Source: Bacteroidota bacterium (GTDB lineage: Bacteria > Bacteroidota > Bacteroidia > Chitinophagales > Chitinophagaceae). From it: a DNA stretch of 37,373 nucleotides. Shown here piece by piece: positions 16,534 to 24,810 of this stretch. Every line of letters begins with the position of its first letter. Within the stretch, counting starts at the first letter, position 1. The position numbers and the translations under genes were made by a program. The stretch spans positions 1 to 37,373 of the forward strand of contig JAGWRO010000042.1 in assembly GCA_028876495.1 (NCBI GenBank). Direction: 5' to 3'. A model generated the notes under the pieces. That model searched no databases, was not told the origin of the DNA, and saw nothing but the letters and a program-made list of their open reading frames with translations.

Positions 16534-18084
16534 TTATTTTAATTCCAGCACCACTAACGATTTCGGAGGAAGATTTACTACCAGTTCATCTTTTTCCTTT
16601 TTAGCATTTGAAAACTTTGCCACTTTTATTTTATTGGGATTTTCAAAAGAATTGTAATCATTAAATTTCTCAGAAGTAAGAATCGTGCCGGTTACTTTAC
16701 TCCAGTTTTTTCCCTCAAAAGAAGTGTGAATGGTTATCGTTTTCGAAGGATCAATATTCACCAGCGAAATATGAATAGCACCGGTAGAATCTATCGAGGC
16801 CGAGGCATTTACAGCAGGAAGATGATCATTTCCTAAAATATAATCGGGTGATGAAAGTTTAATCGGCAACAACTTTGCATCCTGGTGAACTTTATACATA
16901 CCAAATACATAATAGGTTGGCGTAAGAACCATTTTCGCTCCTTTTGTAAGCACCAATGACTGTAACACATTTACCGTTTGTGCAAGATTTCCCATCCTTA
17001 CCCTGTCACTATGATTATTAAAAATATTTAAAGTTGACGCGGCCGCCAGCGCATCACGCAAACTGTTTTGCTGATAAAGAAAAGCGGGATTGGTTCCCGG
17101 TTCCACATCGGTCCAAACGCCCCATTCATCAACGGCCATAGCGATCTTTTTAGCCGGATCATATTTATCCATAACCGCCGCTTCGTCTTCAATAACTTTA
17201 TTCATCTCAAGTGCTCTCTTCAGAGTGCCAAAGTATTGGTCTTCCCCGAATTGTGTGGCAGATCCCTTGTGCCCCCAATTGCCGGTCGGAATGGTATAAT
17301 AGTGAACAGACACGCCCCACATCAAATTATGAGGAATATTTTTCATCAGTACATCCATCCAATGCGTATCATTTCCATTAGGGCCGCTGGCAATTTTATT
17401 CAAATGCGCGCCAGGATAATCATGACAAAACGTGGCGTAACGCCTGTAGAAATCAACATATTCCTCGGGCGTCATATTGCCACCACAACCCCAGCTTTCA
17501 TTTCCAACACCCCAGAAAGGAACATGCCACGGTTTATCACGGCCGTTTTGTTTTCTCAAATCGGTGATGGAACTTTTAAGCGGAGAATTCAGGTATTCCA
17601 CCCATTGCGACATTTCTTTTACCGTGCCGCTTCCAACGTTGCCGGCAATATAGGCCTGGCAACCGATGAGATCACAGAGTTCCATAAATTCATGTGTGCC
17701 GAAATAATTATCTTCCGTAACGCCTCCCCACGAGCTGTTAACGGTTTGCGGCCTTTTGTCTTTCGGGCCAATGCCATCCATCCAGTGATACTGATCGGCA
17801 AAGCAACCGCCCGGCCAGCGCATCAGCGGAACGTTAATAGCTTTTAAAGCCTTTACTATATCCAGCCTGATGCCGTCTTTGTTCGGGATCGCTGAATTTT
17901 TTCCTACCCAAAATCCATCGTAAATATCTCTCCCAAGATGTTCTGAGAACATTCCATAAATATCTTTTGAGATGGTTTGTTGAACAGAATCAGCCTGCAC
18001 CCTTAAAGTAGCAGTTGATTGTGAAAAAGCGCCTGATGAAATTGCGCAGATCATGATTGGAAGAAGAAAACTGTTAATACGCAT
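16534..18084 (-). CDS. Secreted alpha-L-arabinofuranosidase, GH51
   Basis: Removes terminal alpha-L-arabinofuranosyl residues from arabinan and arabinoxylan. A 516-residue protein with a signal peptide (MRINSFLLPIMICAISSGAF, then SQ), so it is exported. Catalytic residues are the acid/base Glu in GVGNESWGCGG and the nucleophile Glu in AVDEWGVW. MRWPGGCFAD and HYYTIPTGNWG are further GH51 signatures. The C-terminus forms the family's beta-sandwich, ending LPPKSLVVLELK. It is a separate minus-strand unit convergent with araR. The putative AraR operator copy about 105 bases upstream suggests co-regulation with the ara operon. Confidence 0.93.
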   Translation of the reverse strand: MRINSFLLPIMICAISSGAFSQSTATLRVQADSVQQTISKDIYGMFSEHLGRDIYDGFWVGKNSAIPNKDGIRLDIVKALKAINVPLMRWPGGCFADQYHWMDGIGPKDKRPQTVNSSWGGVTEDNYFGTHEFMELCDLIGCQAYIAGNVGSGTVKEMSQWVEYLNSPLKSSITDLRKQNGRDKPWHVPFWGVGNESWGCGGNMTPEEYVDFYRRYATFCHDYPGAHLNKIASGPNGNDTHWMDVLMKNIPHNLMWGVSVHYYTIPTGNWGHKGSATQFGEDQYFGTLKRALEMNKVIEDEAAVMDKYDPAKKIAMAVDEWGVWTDVEPGTNPAFLYQQNSLRDALAAASTLNIFNNHSDRVRMGNLAQTVNVLQSLVLTKGAKMVLTPTYYVFGMYKVHQDAKLLPIKLSSPDYILGNDHLPAVNASASIDSTGAIHISLVNIDPSKTITIHTSFEGKNWSKVTGTILTSEKFNDYNSFENPNKIKVAKFSNAKKEKDELVVNLPPKSLVVLELK

Positions 18085-18189
18085 AGTGAAGCTGTTTTTT
18101 TAAAAATTTATTTTAGAATATCTATCCGGACGACCTCAATCTATTCTTTTATGACTAGAGTTTTTGAAACAGGATTTGCAATTACGTTA

Positions 18190-18210
18190 TTATTGTCAAA
18201 AATACACTTA
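18190..18210. promoter_or_regulatory. Second AraR-type operator, upstream of GH51 gene
   Basis: TTATTGT, N7, ACACTTA shares 17 of 21 positions with the araB/araR palindrome. The arms are imperfect inverted repeats, so it may be a weaker site. It lies about 105 bases before the arabinofuranosidase start, at a similar distance to the first site from its genes. Nothing else is supported in the 295 bases between the GH51 gene and murB. Confidence 0.55.
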
Positions 18211-18379
18211 ATTTTTAAATTACGTCTTTATAAACTCACTTTTAAATAAGTAAATAACTCAGGAATTAAGCATGATTTTTTAAAAGATTTTCTGAAATTT
18301 ATTGGTAGCAAAATTTTAATGTATATTCAACTATTCCAGCACTTTTAATCTCTTCTCTTAACCTGGAAAAAATAAGTAA

Positions 18380-19396
18380 TCATAAAATATTTACTTCCCT
18401 TTCCAACTCGATATCAAACTTTTCTCTAACAGAAATTTTTATTTCTTCACTTAAGTTATAAATTTCTTTTCCTGTTGCATTTCCATAATTTACCAAAACC
18501 AAGGCCTGTTTGTTATAACAGCCTGCATCACCCTTGCGATATCCTTTCCATCCGCATTGTTCTATTAGCCAGCCTGCCGGAATTTTATAACTCTCTTCTT
18601 CATTTTTATAAAAGGGAAATTTGCCATCTTTTAAGACCTCTTTAAGCAAATCCAATTTCTCCTTTCCAACCACAGGATTTTTGAAAAAACTACCTGCATT
18701 ACCAATCAATGTGGGATCAGGCAATTTGGAGGTACGAATACTTACTACTGCATCAGAAATGGCCTTGATACTTAGTTTTTCAACTTTCATCTTTTGTAAT
18801 TCTTCCCCGATTGCTCCATAAGAGATATTGAAGTCCGGATTTTTTTTGAGCCGGTAAGTAACACTTAAAATGGCAAACTGATCTTTATACTTATTTTTAA
18901 AAACACTATCCCGATAACCAAAGTGGCAATCTTGTGCCGTAAATTTTTCAATTGATTTATCCTTTAAATGAAAAGCTTCCAACTCATAAAAAACATCTTT
19001 AATTTCAACCCCATAAGCGCCGATATTTTGCATAGGCGAAGCGCCAACCTTCCCCGGGATCAGTGAAAGATTTTCAACACCTCCAAAATTGTTATTGACA
19101 CAAAAAGTAACAAAGGAATGCCATGTAACACCTGCGCCTGCACGAATAAAAACGAATTCCTCATTCTCGTTAATAAGATCAATTCCGGGAATCTCATTTT
19201 TCAAAATAAACCCATTAAAATCTTTTGTAAACAAAATATTACTGCCTCCCCCGAGAATTTTTTTTGTTGCAGAAGCTTTTTCATTTATCAATTCTTTCAA
19301 TTCATCTGCCGAAGAGAAGATGGAAAAGTATTTTGCAAAGACATTTATTCCGAATGTATTATATTTTTGGAGTGAATAATTTTCGTGAACTTGCAT
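18380..19396 (-). CDS. murB: UDP-N-acetylenolpyruvoylglucosamine reductase
   Basis: FAD- and NADPH-dependent reduction of UDP-GlcNAc-enolpyruvate to UDP-MurNAc in peptidoglycan synthesis. I chose the start at 19396 (MQVHENYSLQKYNTFGI), giving 338 residues. The upstream frame to 19477 overlaps the divergent gene. Visible motifs are the FAD site LGGGSNILF, GAGVTWHSFV, VGASPMQNIGAYG, GYRDSVFK, the catalytic serine region NAGSFFKNP, and a Glu in AGWLIEQCGWKG. The SFFKNP block and overall length fit the E. coli-type enzyme. Confidence 0.95.
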   Translation of the reverse strand: MQVHENYSLQKYNTFGINVFAKYFSIFSSADELKELINEKASATKKILGGGSNILFTKDFNGFILKNEIPGIDLINENEEFVFIRAGAGVTWHSFVTFCVNNNFGGVENLSLIPGKVGASPMQNIGAYGVEIKDVFYELEAFHLKDKSIEKFTAQDCHFGYRDSVFKNKYKDQFAILSVTYRLKKNPDFNISYGAIGEELQKMKVEKLSIKAISDAVVSIRTSKLPDPTLIGNAGSFFKNPVVGKEKLDLLKEVLKDGKFPFYKNEEESYKIPAGWLIEQCGWKGYRKGDAGCYNKQALVLVNYGNATGKEIYNLSEEIKISVREKFDIELEREVNIL

Positions 19397-19427
19397 AGAA
19401 ATAAAATTAAGGGCAAAATACCAAAAT

Positions 19428-20078
19428 ATGAATGAACTAACGGCAGTTGTTCTTGGAGCTACCGGATTAACAGGCAATTTGGTAGTACAGGAATTATTGA
19501 AAGATAAAGATTACAAGAATGTTCGTGTATTAGTAAGAAAAACGCTATCAATCATTCATCCAAAATTGCAGCAGCACTTGGTGGATTTTAATAATAAAGA
19601 AGATTTTTCCAAAAAAATGGAAGAAGGTGATGTTATATTTTGCTGTATTGGCACCACTCAAAAAAAAGTGAAAGGAGACAAAGAATTGTATGAAAAAATT
19701 GATCATGATATCCCGGTAAATGCGGCAGAAATTGGCATTTCGCATCATTTTAAAAAGTTTCTTATCGTATCGGCGGTCGGGGCAAACGAAAACTCTTCTA
19801 ATTTTTATTTGAGCCTGAAAGGCAAAACAGAAAATTCATTAAAACCATTTCCTTTTGAAAGCCTCAGTATTTTTCAACCTTCCATTTTAAACGGGACCAG
19901 AAAAGAAAACCGCCCGGCAGAGAAGCTTGTACAAACTTTAATGGATTTACTTTCATTTTTATTGTTAGGACCTTTACAAAAATACAGAGCAATAGGCGCT
20001 GATAACGTAGCAAGGGCAATGGTTTATGAAAGCAAACAGAAAAAACAGGGATACATTATTACCAATATCCGGAGATGA
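19428..20078 (+). CDS. TIP30/HTATIP2-like NAD(P)-binding oxidoreductase
   Basis: A 216-residue atypical short-chain dehydrogenase. The Rossmann glycine motif is Gly10-ATG13-LTG16. The active-site pair Tyr127 and Lys131 lies in FYLSLKGKTE, preceded by VSAVGAN. The pattern IDHDIPVNAAEIG...HHFKKFLIVSA is typical of the TIP30/HTATIP2-like subgroup. The substrate is unknown. It is divergent from murB with only 31 bases between the starts, so the promoters overlap. A 21-codon frame overlaps its stop codon (ATGA type) at 20078-20143, but this is not called. Confidence 0.8.
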   Translation: MNELTAVVLGATGLTGNLVVQELLKDKDYKNVRVLVRKTLSIIHPKLQQHLVDFNNKEDFSKKMEEGDVIFCCIGTTQKKVKGDKELYEKIDHDIPVNAAEIGISHHFKKFLIVSAVGANENSSNFYLSLKGKTENSLKPFPFESLSIFQPSILNGTRKENRPAEKLVQTLMDLLSFLLLGPLQKYRAIGADNVARAMVYESKQKKQGYIITNIRR

Positions 20079-20190
20079 TGGACATGGCAAGGGAGTTTAT
20101 TTCAGACAATGAAAATGAAGAAAGCTTTGCGGAAGTTTATTAAACGAAACAGTAAATAAACAATTTTTAGGTATTCCTATTTTGTTTAAA

Positions 20191-22686
20191 TCATAACGGA
20201 TCTACATCAGCAATCACAAGAATACTTTTAAATTTTTTTTCAGACTTTAAAAGATCAATATGATTACGGATTACTTTCTTTTGACTTTGCAATTGGACAG
20301 CATCTTTTTGAAGCTTGATCATAATTTCCATTAAATACTTATTGCGTACACGATTGACAACAGGCGCTGCGGGGCCAACTAAATTTTCAAAATCCTTTTT
20401 TAAACTATTCGCAAGCACATCAGCAGCTTCAAAAACCAATTCTTTAACCGAATGTTTTATCACAATGCGAATCAAACGGCTGAAAGGAGGATAAAAGAAT
20501 TGGTTCCGCATGGCCAATTCGTATTCATAAAATTTTTCGTAATCATGCTGCTGAACAAACAGCAACACAGGATGATCAAGCTTAGATGCCTGTATAAGTA
20601 CCAATCCTCTTTCCAGCTTGCGCCCGGCTCTGCCACTTACCTGCTCCATCAATTGAAACGCTCTTTCATTTACACGAAAATCAGCAAATGACAACAATCC
20701 GTCAGCATCCAAAATACCTACAAGGCTTACTTTTTCAAAATCAAGCCCTTTCACCACCATTTGCGTTCCTGCTAAAATGTCAATCCGGTGTTGTTCAAAC
20801 AATTTGATCAAAGTATCATGTGCATTTTTTCCTTTTACAGCATCTACATCCATCCGCGCAATTCTGTTATTGGGGAAATCTTCTGTAAGCTCTTCCTCAA
20901 TTTTTTCTGTTCCAAAATTTTTCTCCATCCAGTTCACACTTCCACAGGCAGGACACGCAACCGGCTTTGGATAGGTATTTCCGCAATAATGGCAATGCAA
21001 TTTATTAGAATATTTATGGAGCGTTAATGTAACTGAACAATTTTCGCAATGTGGAATAAATCCGCAAGTGCCGCATATTAATAATGGAGCATATCCGCGC
21101 CTGTTTTGAAAAAGAATTACCTGCTTATCATGTTGCAAAGCTGCTTCAATCTCTGCTTTCAGTTGCGGCGAAATCATCACCTTGCCTTTTTTGGAAGCGG
21201 CCACAGTTTTTGTATCAATAATTTTTATTTCAGGCAATTGGGTTCCACCAAATCTTTCAGTAAGTGTTACCAAACCATATTTATTTTTTTGAGCGTTATA
21301 ATAACTTTCCAAAGATGGCGTTGCACTTCCCATTAAAACTTTAGCATTAAAAAGAGATGCATAATATACCGCTGCATCCCGTGCGTTATAGCGCGGCGCC
21401 GGGTCTTGTTGTTTAAAAGAAGGATCATGTTCTTCATCAATAACAATCAATCCAAGATTTTTGAATGGAAGAAACAACGCACTTCGGGCGCCAAGAATAA
21501 TTTTTAATTCCCCGGTTTTTATTTTATTCCAGATTTCTATTCGCTCGTTGTTATTAAATTTAGAATGATAAATTGCAATATTTCCACCGAAATAAAATTG
21601 CAATCTTCTAATAATTTGCGCTGTCAAAGTGATCTCAGGCAAAAGATATAAAACCTGTTTCCCTTCCGCTTCCATTTTTTCTATTTGTTTAATATACAAC
21701 TGAGTTTTTCCGCTACTGGTAATTCCATGGAGAAGGCACACTTCCTTTTTCTCAAAAGCTGTATTTATTTCATGAAGCGCTTTTTGCTGTGAATCGTTTA
21801 ATTTAAAATCCACATCCATTTTCCTCGGAAGAGAAGGAAGCCGGTCAGTATTTCGACGTTCAACAAAAAGAATATTTTTATCTACAAGACTTTTTAGCTG
21901 GGCTGCGCTTGCACCTGATTTTTTTAAAAGCTTAACCTGTGAAACCTCTCCTTCCGTTTTTGAAAAATGCAGAAAACTCAACAACAATTCCAGTTGCTTT
22001 GGTGCTCTCCCAAATTCATCCATCAACTTATTTAATTGTTCATCTGATGAAAACTGAGGATTCAGTAAAATAAAATTTTCTTTTTTCTCTTTGAATTTAT
22101 CAGAAAGCGATTCCCAAACAAAACAAACTCGTTTATCAATCATTTTTTTTATCAAGGGATAAACATGCACCATGCTGCTAACCTGTTGCACTTCCGAAAT
22201 CTTCAGCTCTTTTTTTATCAGCAATGCCTCGGCCACCAGGTATTCTTCATTATCCAGGTCAGAAAAATCCTCGCCATATTCTTCATTATATATTAAAATG
22301 GTTTCGCTGCTTAACTTTAAATGAGTTGGCAAAGCCGCCGCCATCACTTCTCCTTCGCTACACATATAATAGTCACTGATCCATTTCCAAAGCATTAATT
22401 GCTGCGGATAAATTACAGGCTCATCATCTATTACATTCAAAATGTCTTTGGTTGAATAAGAAGGCTTTTCATGAGTTATTGATTTTATGATGCCTGAATA
22501 TTTCTTGTTTTTTCCAAACACCACTTCCGCACGGCATCCGATTTTAATCTTCCTGAGCAAATTTTTCGGAACAGAGTAAGTATAAGTTTTAGGAATAGCT
22601 AACGGCAGTATTACCTCCAACCAAGTGGATGTCGTTTCATCTTTTTCATAAAACAAATTTTGATCTGCAGGATTTTCATTAATCAT
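20191..22686 (-). CDS. priA: Primosomal protein N', replication restart helicase
   Basis: A superfamily 2 helicase that reloads the replisome at stalled forks. The start at 22686 (MINENPADQ) is preferred, because the 14 residues upstream lack similarity; about 831 residues. An N-terminal DNA-binding domain (LEVILPLAIPKTYTYSVP) is followed by a Walker A motif GITSSGKT, a DEEH box in VIDEEHDPSF, eight zinc-binding cysteines in CGTCGFIPHCENC and CHYCGNTYPKPVACPAC, and helicase motifs VKGLDFEKVSLVGI and QVSGRAGR. The gene lies 50 bases upstream of plsC's stop-side boundary in the same direction. Confidence 0.96.
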   Translation of the reverse strand: MINENPADQNLFYEKDETTSTWLEVILPLAIPKTYTYSVPKNLLRKIKIGCRAEVVFGKNKKYSGIIKSITHEKPSYSTKDILNVIDDEPVIYPQQLMLWKWISDYYMCSEGEVMAAALPTHLKLSSETILIYNEEYGEDFSDLDNEEYLVAEALLIKKELKISEVQQVSSMVHVYPLIKKMIDKRVCFVWESLSDKFKEKKENFILLNPQFSSDEQLNKLMDEFGRAPKQLELLLSFLHFSKTEGEVSQVKLLKKSGASAAQLKSLVDKNILFVERRNTDRLPSLPRKMDVDFKLNDSQQKALHEINTAFEKKEVCLLHGITSSGKTQLYIKQIEKMEAEGKQVLYLLPEITLTAQIIRRLQFYFGGNIAIYHSKFNNNERIEIWNKIKTGELKIILGARSALFLPFKNLGLIVIDEEHDPSFKQQDPAPRYNARDAAVYYASLFNAKVLMGSATPSLESYYNAQKNKYGLVTLTERFGGTQLPEIKIIDTKTVAASKKGKVMISPQLKAEIEAALQHDKQVILFQNRRGYAPLLICGTCGFIPHCENCSVTLTLHKYSNKLHCHYCGNTYPKPVACPACGSVNWMEKNFGTEKIEEELTEDFPNNRIARMDVDAVKGKNAHDTLIKLFEQHRIDILAGTQMVVKGLDFEKVSLVGILDADGLLSFADFRVNERAFQLMEQVSGRAGRKLERGLVLIQASKLDHPVLLFVQQHDYEKFYEYELAMRNQFFYPPFSRLIRIVIKHSVKELVFEAADVLANSLKKDFENLVGPAAPVVNRVRNKYLMEIMIKLQKDAVQLQSQKKVIRNHIDLLKSEKKFKSILVIADVDPL

Positions 22687-22736
22687 TACTGCAAATATAT
22701 TGAGAGTGCCTGACAAGGAATAAAGCAAGAAGAGAG

Positions 22737-23504
22737 TTACCTTTCTTTAATCCAGCTTGCTTGATAACGGATAAGCGCTTCTTCCATTTGTTTAAATATT
22801 TCTTCTTTTAAGAAAGGCAGGTCTTCAAGTGTTAATCCCTCAGTATTTGTGGCAGAAAGATAAACGCTTCGGCATTTTCCGGGATTTAATGAAAATATAC
22901 TTTTATAATTAAGCCGGTCATAAGTGTCTAAAAATAAAATAGGAAGAATTGGTTTTTGCGTTTCTATCGCAATACGAAAAGCTCCGTCATAAAATTTCTT
23001 TAACGGATGATGCGTTGTGTTAAAAGTTCCTTCCGGACAGATAAACACCGATATCTTTTTTTGAACAAAGGCAACCAGTTCTTGCAAGCTTTTTGAGCGT
23101 GCCTCAGGATTTGACCTATCAACCGAAACGGCTCCTCTTTTATAAATGGAACCAAAAACCGGAATTCTGTTCATTTCAGCCTTCCCCAAAATTCTCATAT
23201 TTTGCCCTTTCACTACCTTCATCATCATCGGTATATCCAGATAGGAAATATGGTTGCTTACAAAAATATATTCCTGCTTCCTGTCATGAGGTTCTTCATC
23301 AATCTGCAAATATTTAATACCAATCATAAAGAAGAAAGCGTTTGCCCAAAACCTTGAAAATTTATAAATAAGATTTCCTGCTTTTACAGGTTCTTGTAAA
23401 AAAGCCCATATAAACAACGGCATCAGAACTAACATCCAGAATAAAAACACAGCAAAACCGTAAATACTGAAAAAAAAACGAAAAATTTTCTTAAGAATCT
23501 TCAT
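22737..23504 (-). CDS. plsC: 1-acyl-glycerol-3-phosphate acyltransferase
   Basis: Acylates lysophosphatidic acid to phosphatidic acid in phospholipid synthesis. A 255-residue protein with one or two N-terminal membrane spans (about 12-36). The HX4D catalytic motif is His85 to Asp90 in SNHISYLD, and the substrate motif EGT is at 158-160 in CPEGTFN. Block II is RGAVSVDRS. It lies upstream of priA in the same direction, with about 50 bases between them. Acyl chain specificity cannot be read from the sequence. Confidence 0.9.
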   Translation of the reverse strand: MKILKKIFRFFFSIYGFAVFLFWMLVLMPLFIWAFLQEPVKAGNLIYKFSRFWANAFFFMIGIKYLQIDEEPHDRKQEYIFVSNHISYLDIPMMMKVVKGQNMRILGKAEMNRIPVFGSIYKRGAVSVDRSNPEARSKSLQELVAFVQKKISVFICPEGTFNTTHHPLKKFYDGAFRIAIETQKPILPILFLDTYDRLNYKSIFSLNPGKCRSVYLSATNTEGLTLEDLPFLKEEIFKQMEEALIRYQASWIKER

Positions 23505-23653
23505 GACATGATTTAATCTCGCGAAAGTAAAAAAGCGAATTTAGATATACAAAAGCGCAATTCTTTATATATTGGATAACAATATTTTATGTGAAAAGTA
23601 AAAAATTAGATTATTTAATACAATTTAGTATTACAATTTGCATGAAATTATCT

Positions 23654-23661
23654 TACATTTG
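23654..23661 (+). promoter_or_regulatory. -7 box of rplU-rpmA promoter
   Basis: TACATTTG matches the Bacteroidetes -7 consensus TAnnTTTG exactly. It lies 22 bases before the rplU ATG, leaving a very short leader. A TTTG at 23637-23640 is too close to be a standard -33 element, so only the -7 box is called. Confidence 0.5.
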
Positions 23662-23683
23662 CACTCCAAAAAATTGGAAAAGT

Positions 23684-23989
23684 ATGTTTGCTATAGTAAA
23701 AATCGCCGGTCAGCAGTTTAAAGTTACACCAGGCCAAAGTTTATATGTTCCTCATCTTGCAGGAAAACAAGGTGATAAAGTAGAATTTTCAGAAGTACTG
23801 TTGCACGACAACGATGGAAAAATTTCTGTTGGTAGTGATGCAAATGTAAAAGTTGAAGCAGAAATATTGAACGAGTTAGTAAAAGGAGATAAAGTGATCG
23901 CTTTTAAAATGAAAAGAAGAAAAGGTTTTAGAAAAAAGCACGGTCACCGTACTCAATATACTCATATAAAAGTAACCGGAATTGCGTAA
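23684..23989 (+). CDS. rplU: 50S ribosomal protein L21
   Basis: The start at 23684 (MFAIVKIAGQQFKVTPGQ) gives 101 residues, the family length. The frame upstream to 23591 contains the promoter and is not translated. Diagnostic features are AIVKIAGQQFKV at the start and KMKRRKGFRKKHGHRTQYT near the end, the basic rRNA-binding region. The protein sits on 23S rRNA near L20. It is followed by rpmA after 68 bases, the usual rplU-rpmA pair. Confidence 0.97.
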   Translation: MFAIVKIAGQQFKVTPGQSLYVPHLAGKQGDKVEFSEVLLHDNDGKISVGSDANVKVEAEILNELVKGDKVIAFKMKRRKGFRKKHGHRTQYTHIKVTGIA

Positions 23990-24057
23990 GCAATTTTATA
24001 AAATTGAAATGAAAATAACTTCATTTCTAAATACGATCATTTTTTAATTTAAGAATA

Positions 24058-24324
24058 ATGGCACATAAAAAAGGTGAAGGTTCGGTAAAAAACGGACGTG
24101 ATTCACAAAGCAAAAGATTAGGCGTAAAAATTTTCGGCGGCCAGGCTGCTGCTTCAGGAAATATTATTCTTCGCCAACGAGGAACAGTTTATCATCCAGG
24201 CAAAAATGTTGGTCTCGGAAAAGACTTTACCATCTTCGCAACCAGTGATGGAGTGGTTGAATTTAGAAAGACAAAAGGTGATAAAACCATCGTTTCTGTA
24301 AATCCTTCAGAAGCTACTGCATAA
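24058..24324 (+). CDS. rpmA: 50S ribosomal protein L27
   Basis: An 88-residue ribosomal protein whose N-terminal tail reaches the peptidyl-transferase centre. The signature [20 protein letters not shown] and [19 protein letters not shown] match the family. It begins directly with MAHKKG, without the cleaved N-terminal extension seen in Firmicutes. Co-transcribed with rplU. Confidence 0.97.
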   Translation: MAHKKGEGSVKNGRDSQSKRLGVKIFGGQAAASGNIILRQRGTVYHPGKNVGLGKDFTIFATSDGVVEFRKTKGDKTIVSVNPSEATA

Positions 24325-24349
24325 AAAAAATTCAAATAAGTTTTGGTAG

Positions 24350-24378
24350 TTGACAAAATGTTTTTAATTTTAGTTTTT
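24350..24378 (+). promoter_or_regulatory. Candidate promoter of the H1-like gene
   Basis: TTG at 24350-24352 and TAGTTTTT at 24371-24378 (seven of eight positions of TAnnTTTG) are separated by 18 bases, slightly less than usual. They lie about 30 bases before the ATG, so the small gene may be transcribed independently of rplU-rpmA. Confidence 0.35.
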
Positions 24379-24405
24379 ATTTACTAACAATTAAATTCTA
24401 AAAAC

Positions 24406-24579
24406 ATGGCAACTGCAAAAAAAGCCGCTCCTAAAAAGGCTGCTGCAAAAAAAGCCGCTCCTAAAAAAGCTGCTCCCAAAAAAGCCGCTCCTAAAAAAGC
24501 TGCTCCTAAGAAAGCCGCTCCTAAAAAAGCTGCTCCTAAAAAAGCTGCTCCTAAAAAAGCTGCTCCTAAGAAAAAGTAA
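24406..24579 (+). CDS. Histone H1-like KKAAP-repeat protein
   Basis: A 57-residue protein: MATA, ten 5-residue units of the form KKAAP (the second is KKAAA), then a final KKK. It is almost entirely Lys, Ala and Pro, like the C-terminal tails of histone H1 and the short H1-like proteins of Bacteroidetes and Chlamydiae, which bind and compact DNA. Clear support for a real gene: an ATG in an AT-rich leader, a frame made only of Lys/Ala/Pro codons with silent codon variation between units, a promoter candidate upstream, and a strong terminator 25 bases after the stop. Cellular role (nucleoid binding) is inferred from composition. Confidence 0.8.
   Translation: MATAKKAAPKKAAAKKAAPKKAAPKKAAPKKAAPKKAAPKKAAPKKAAPKKAAPKKK
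24418..24567 (+). repeat. Ten 15-bp tandem units
   Basis: Ten in-frame copies of the unit AAAAAAGCYGCTCCT encode KKAAP. Units differ mostly at silent positions (GCC/GCT, AAA/AAG, CCT/CCC). Such arrays can change copy number by slippage, so length may vary between strains and assemblies. Confidence 0.9.
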
Positions 24580-24603
24580 TTATATTTTTCTTACAGATAC
24601 TTC

Positions 24604-24630
24604 AAGTCCCGAAAATCTCGGGACTTTTTT
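24604..24630 (+). terminator. Rho-independent terminator after H1-like gene
   Basis: AAGTCCCGA at 24604-24612 pairs with TCGGGACTT at 24618-24626 around a 5-base loop. Six T residues follow at 24625-24630. A strong intrinsic terminator for the rplU-rpmA/H1-like unit. Confidence 0.9.
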
Positions 24631-24810
24631 ATTGGTTATCGTTTCACTAAAATTCATACCAGTAAAGAGTTCTACAAATTATTCACCTTATGCATGCTGA
24701 TTTAAAAACCGCATTATACTCAAACTATGGAAAATAAAAACCCCCAATATTTGTTTGTTTACAGTAGCAGAGTTATTTGCGTTTAAGGATTACTGTTATA
24801 ACGGGATGGT

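Noticed and set aside
19397-19477. N-terminal extension of murB
   Set aside because: It would overlap the divergent oxidoreductase start and shows no MurB similarity; the start at 19396 is preferred.
24418-24567. CRISPR-like array
   Set aside because: The 15-bp units are contiguous, in-frame and coding, with no unique spacers between them.
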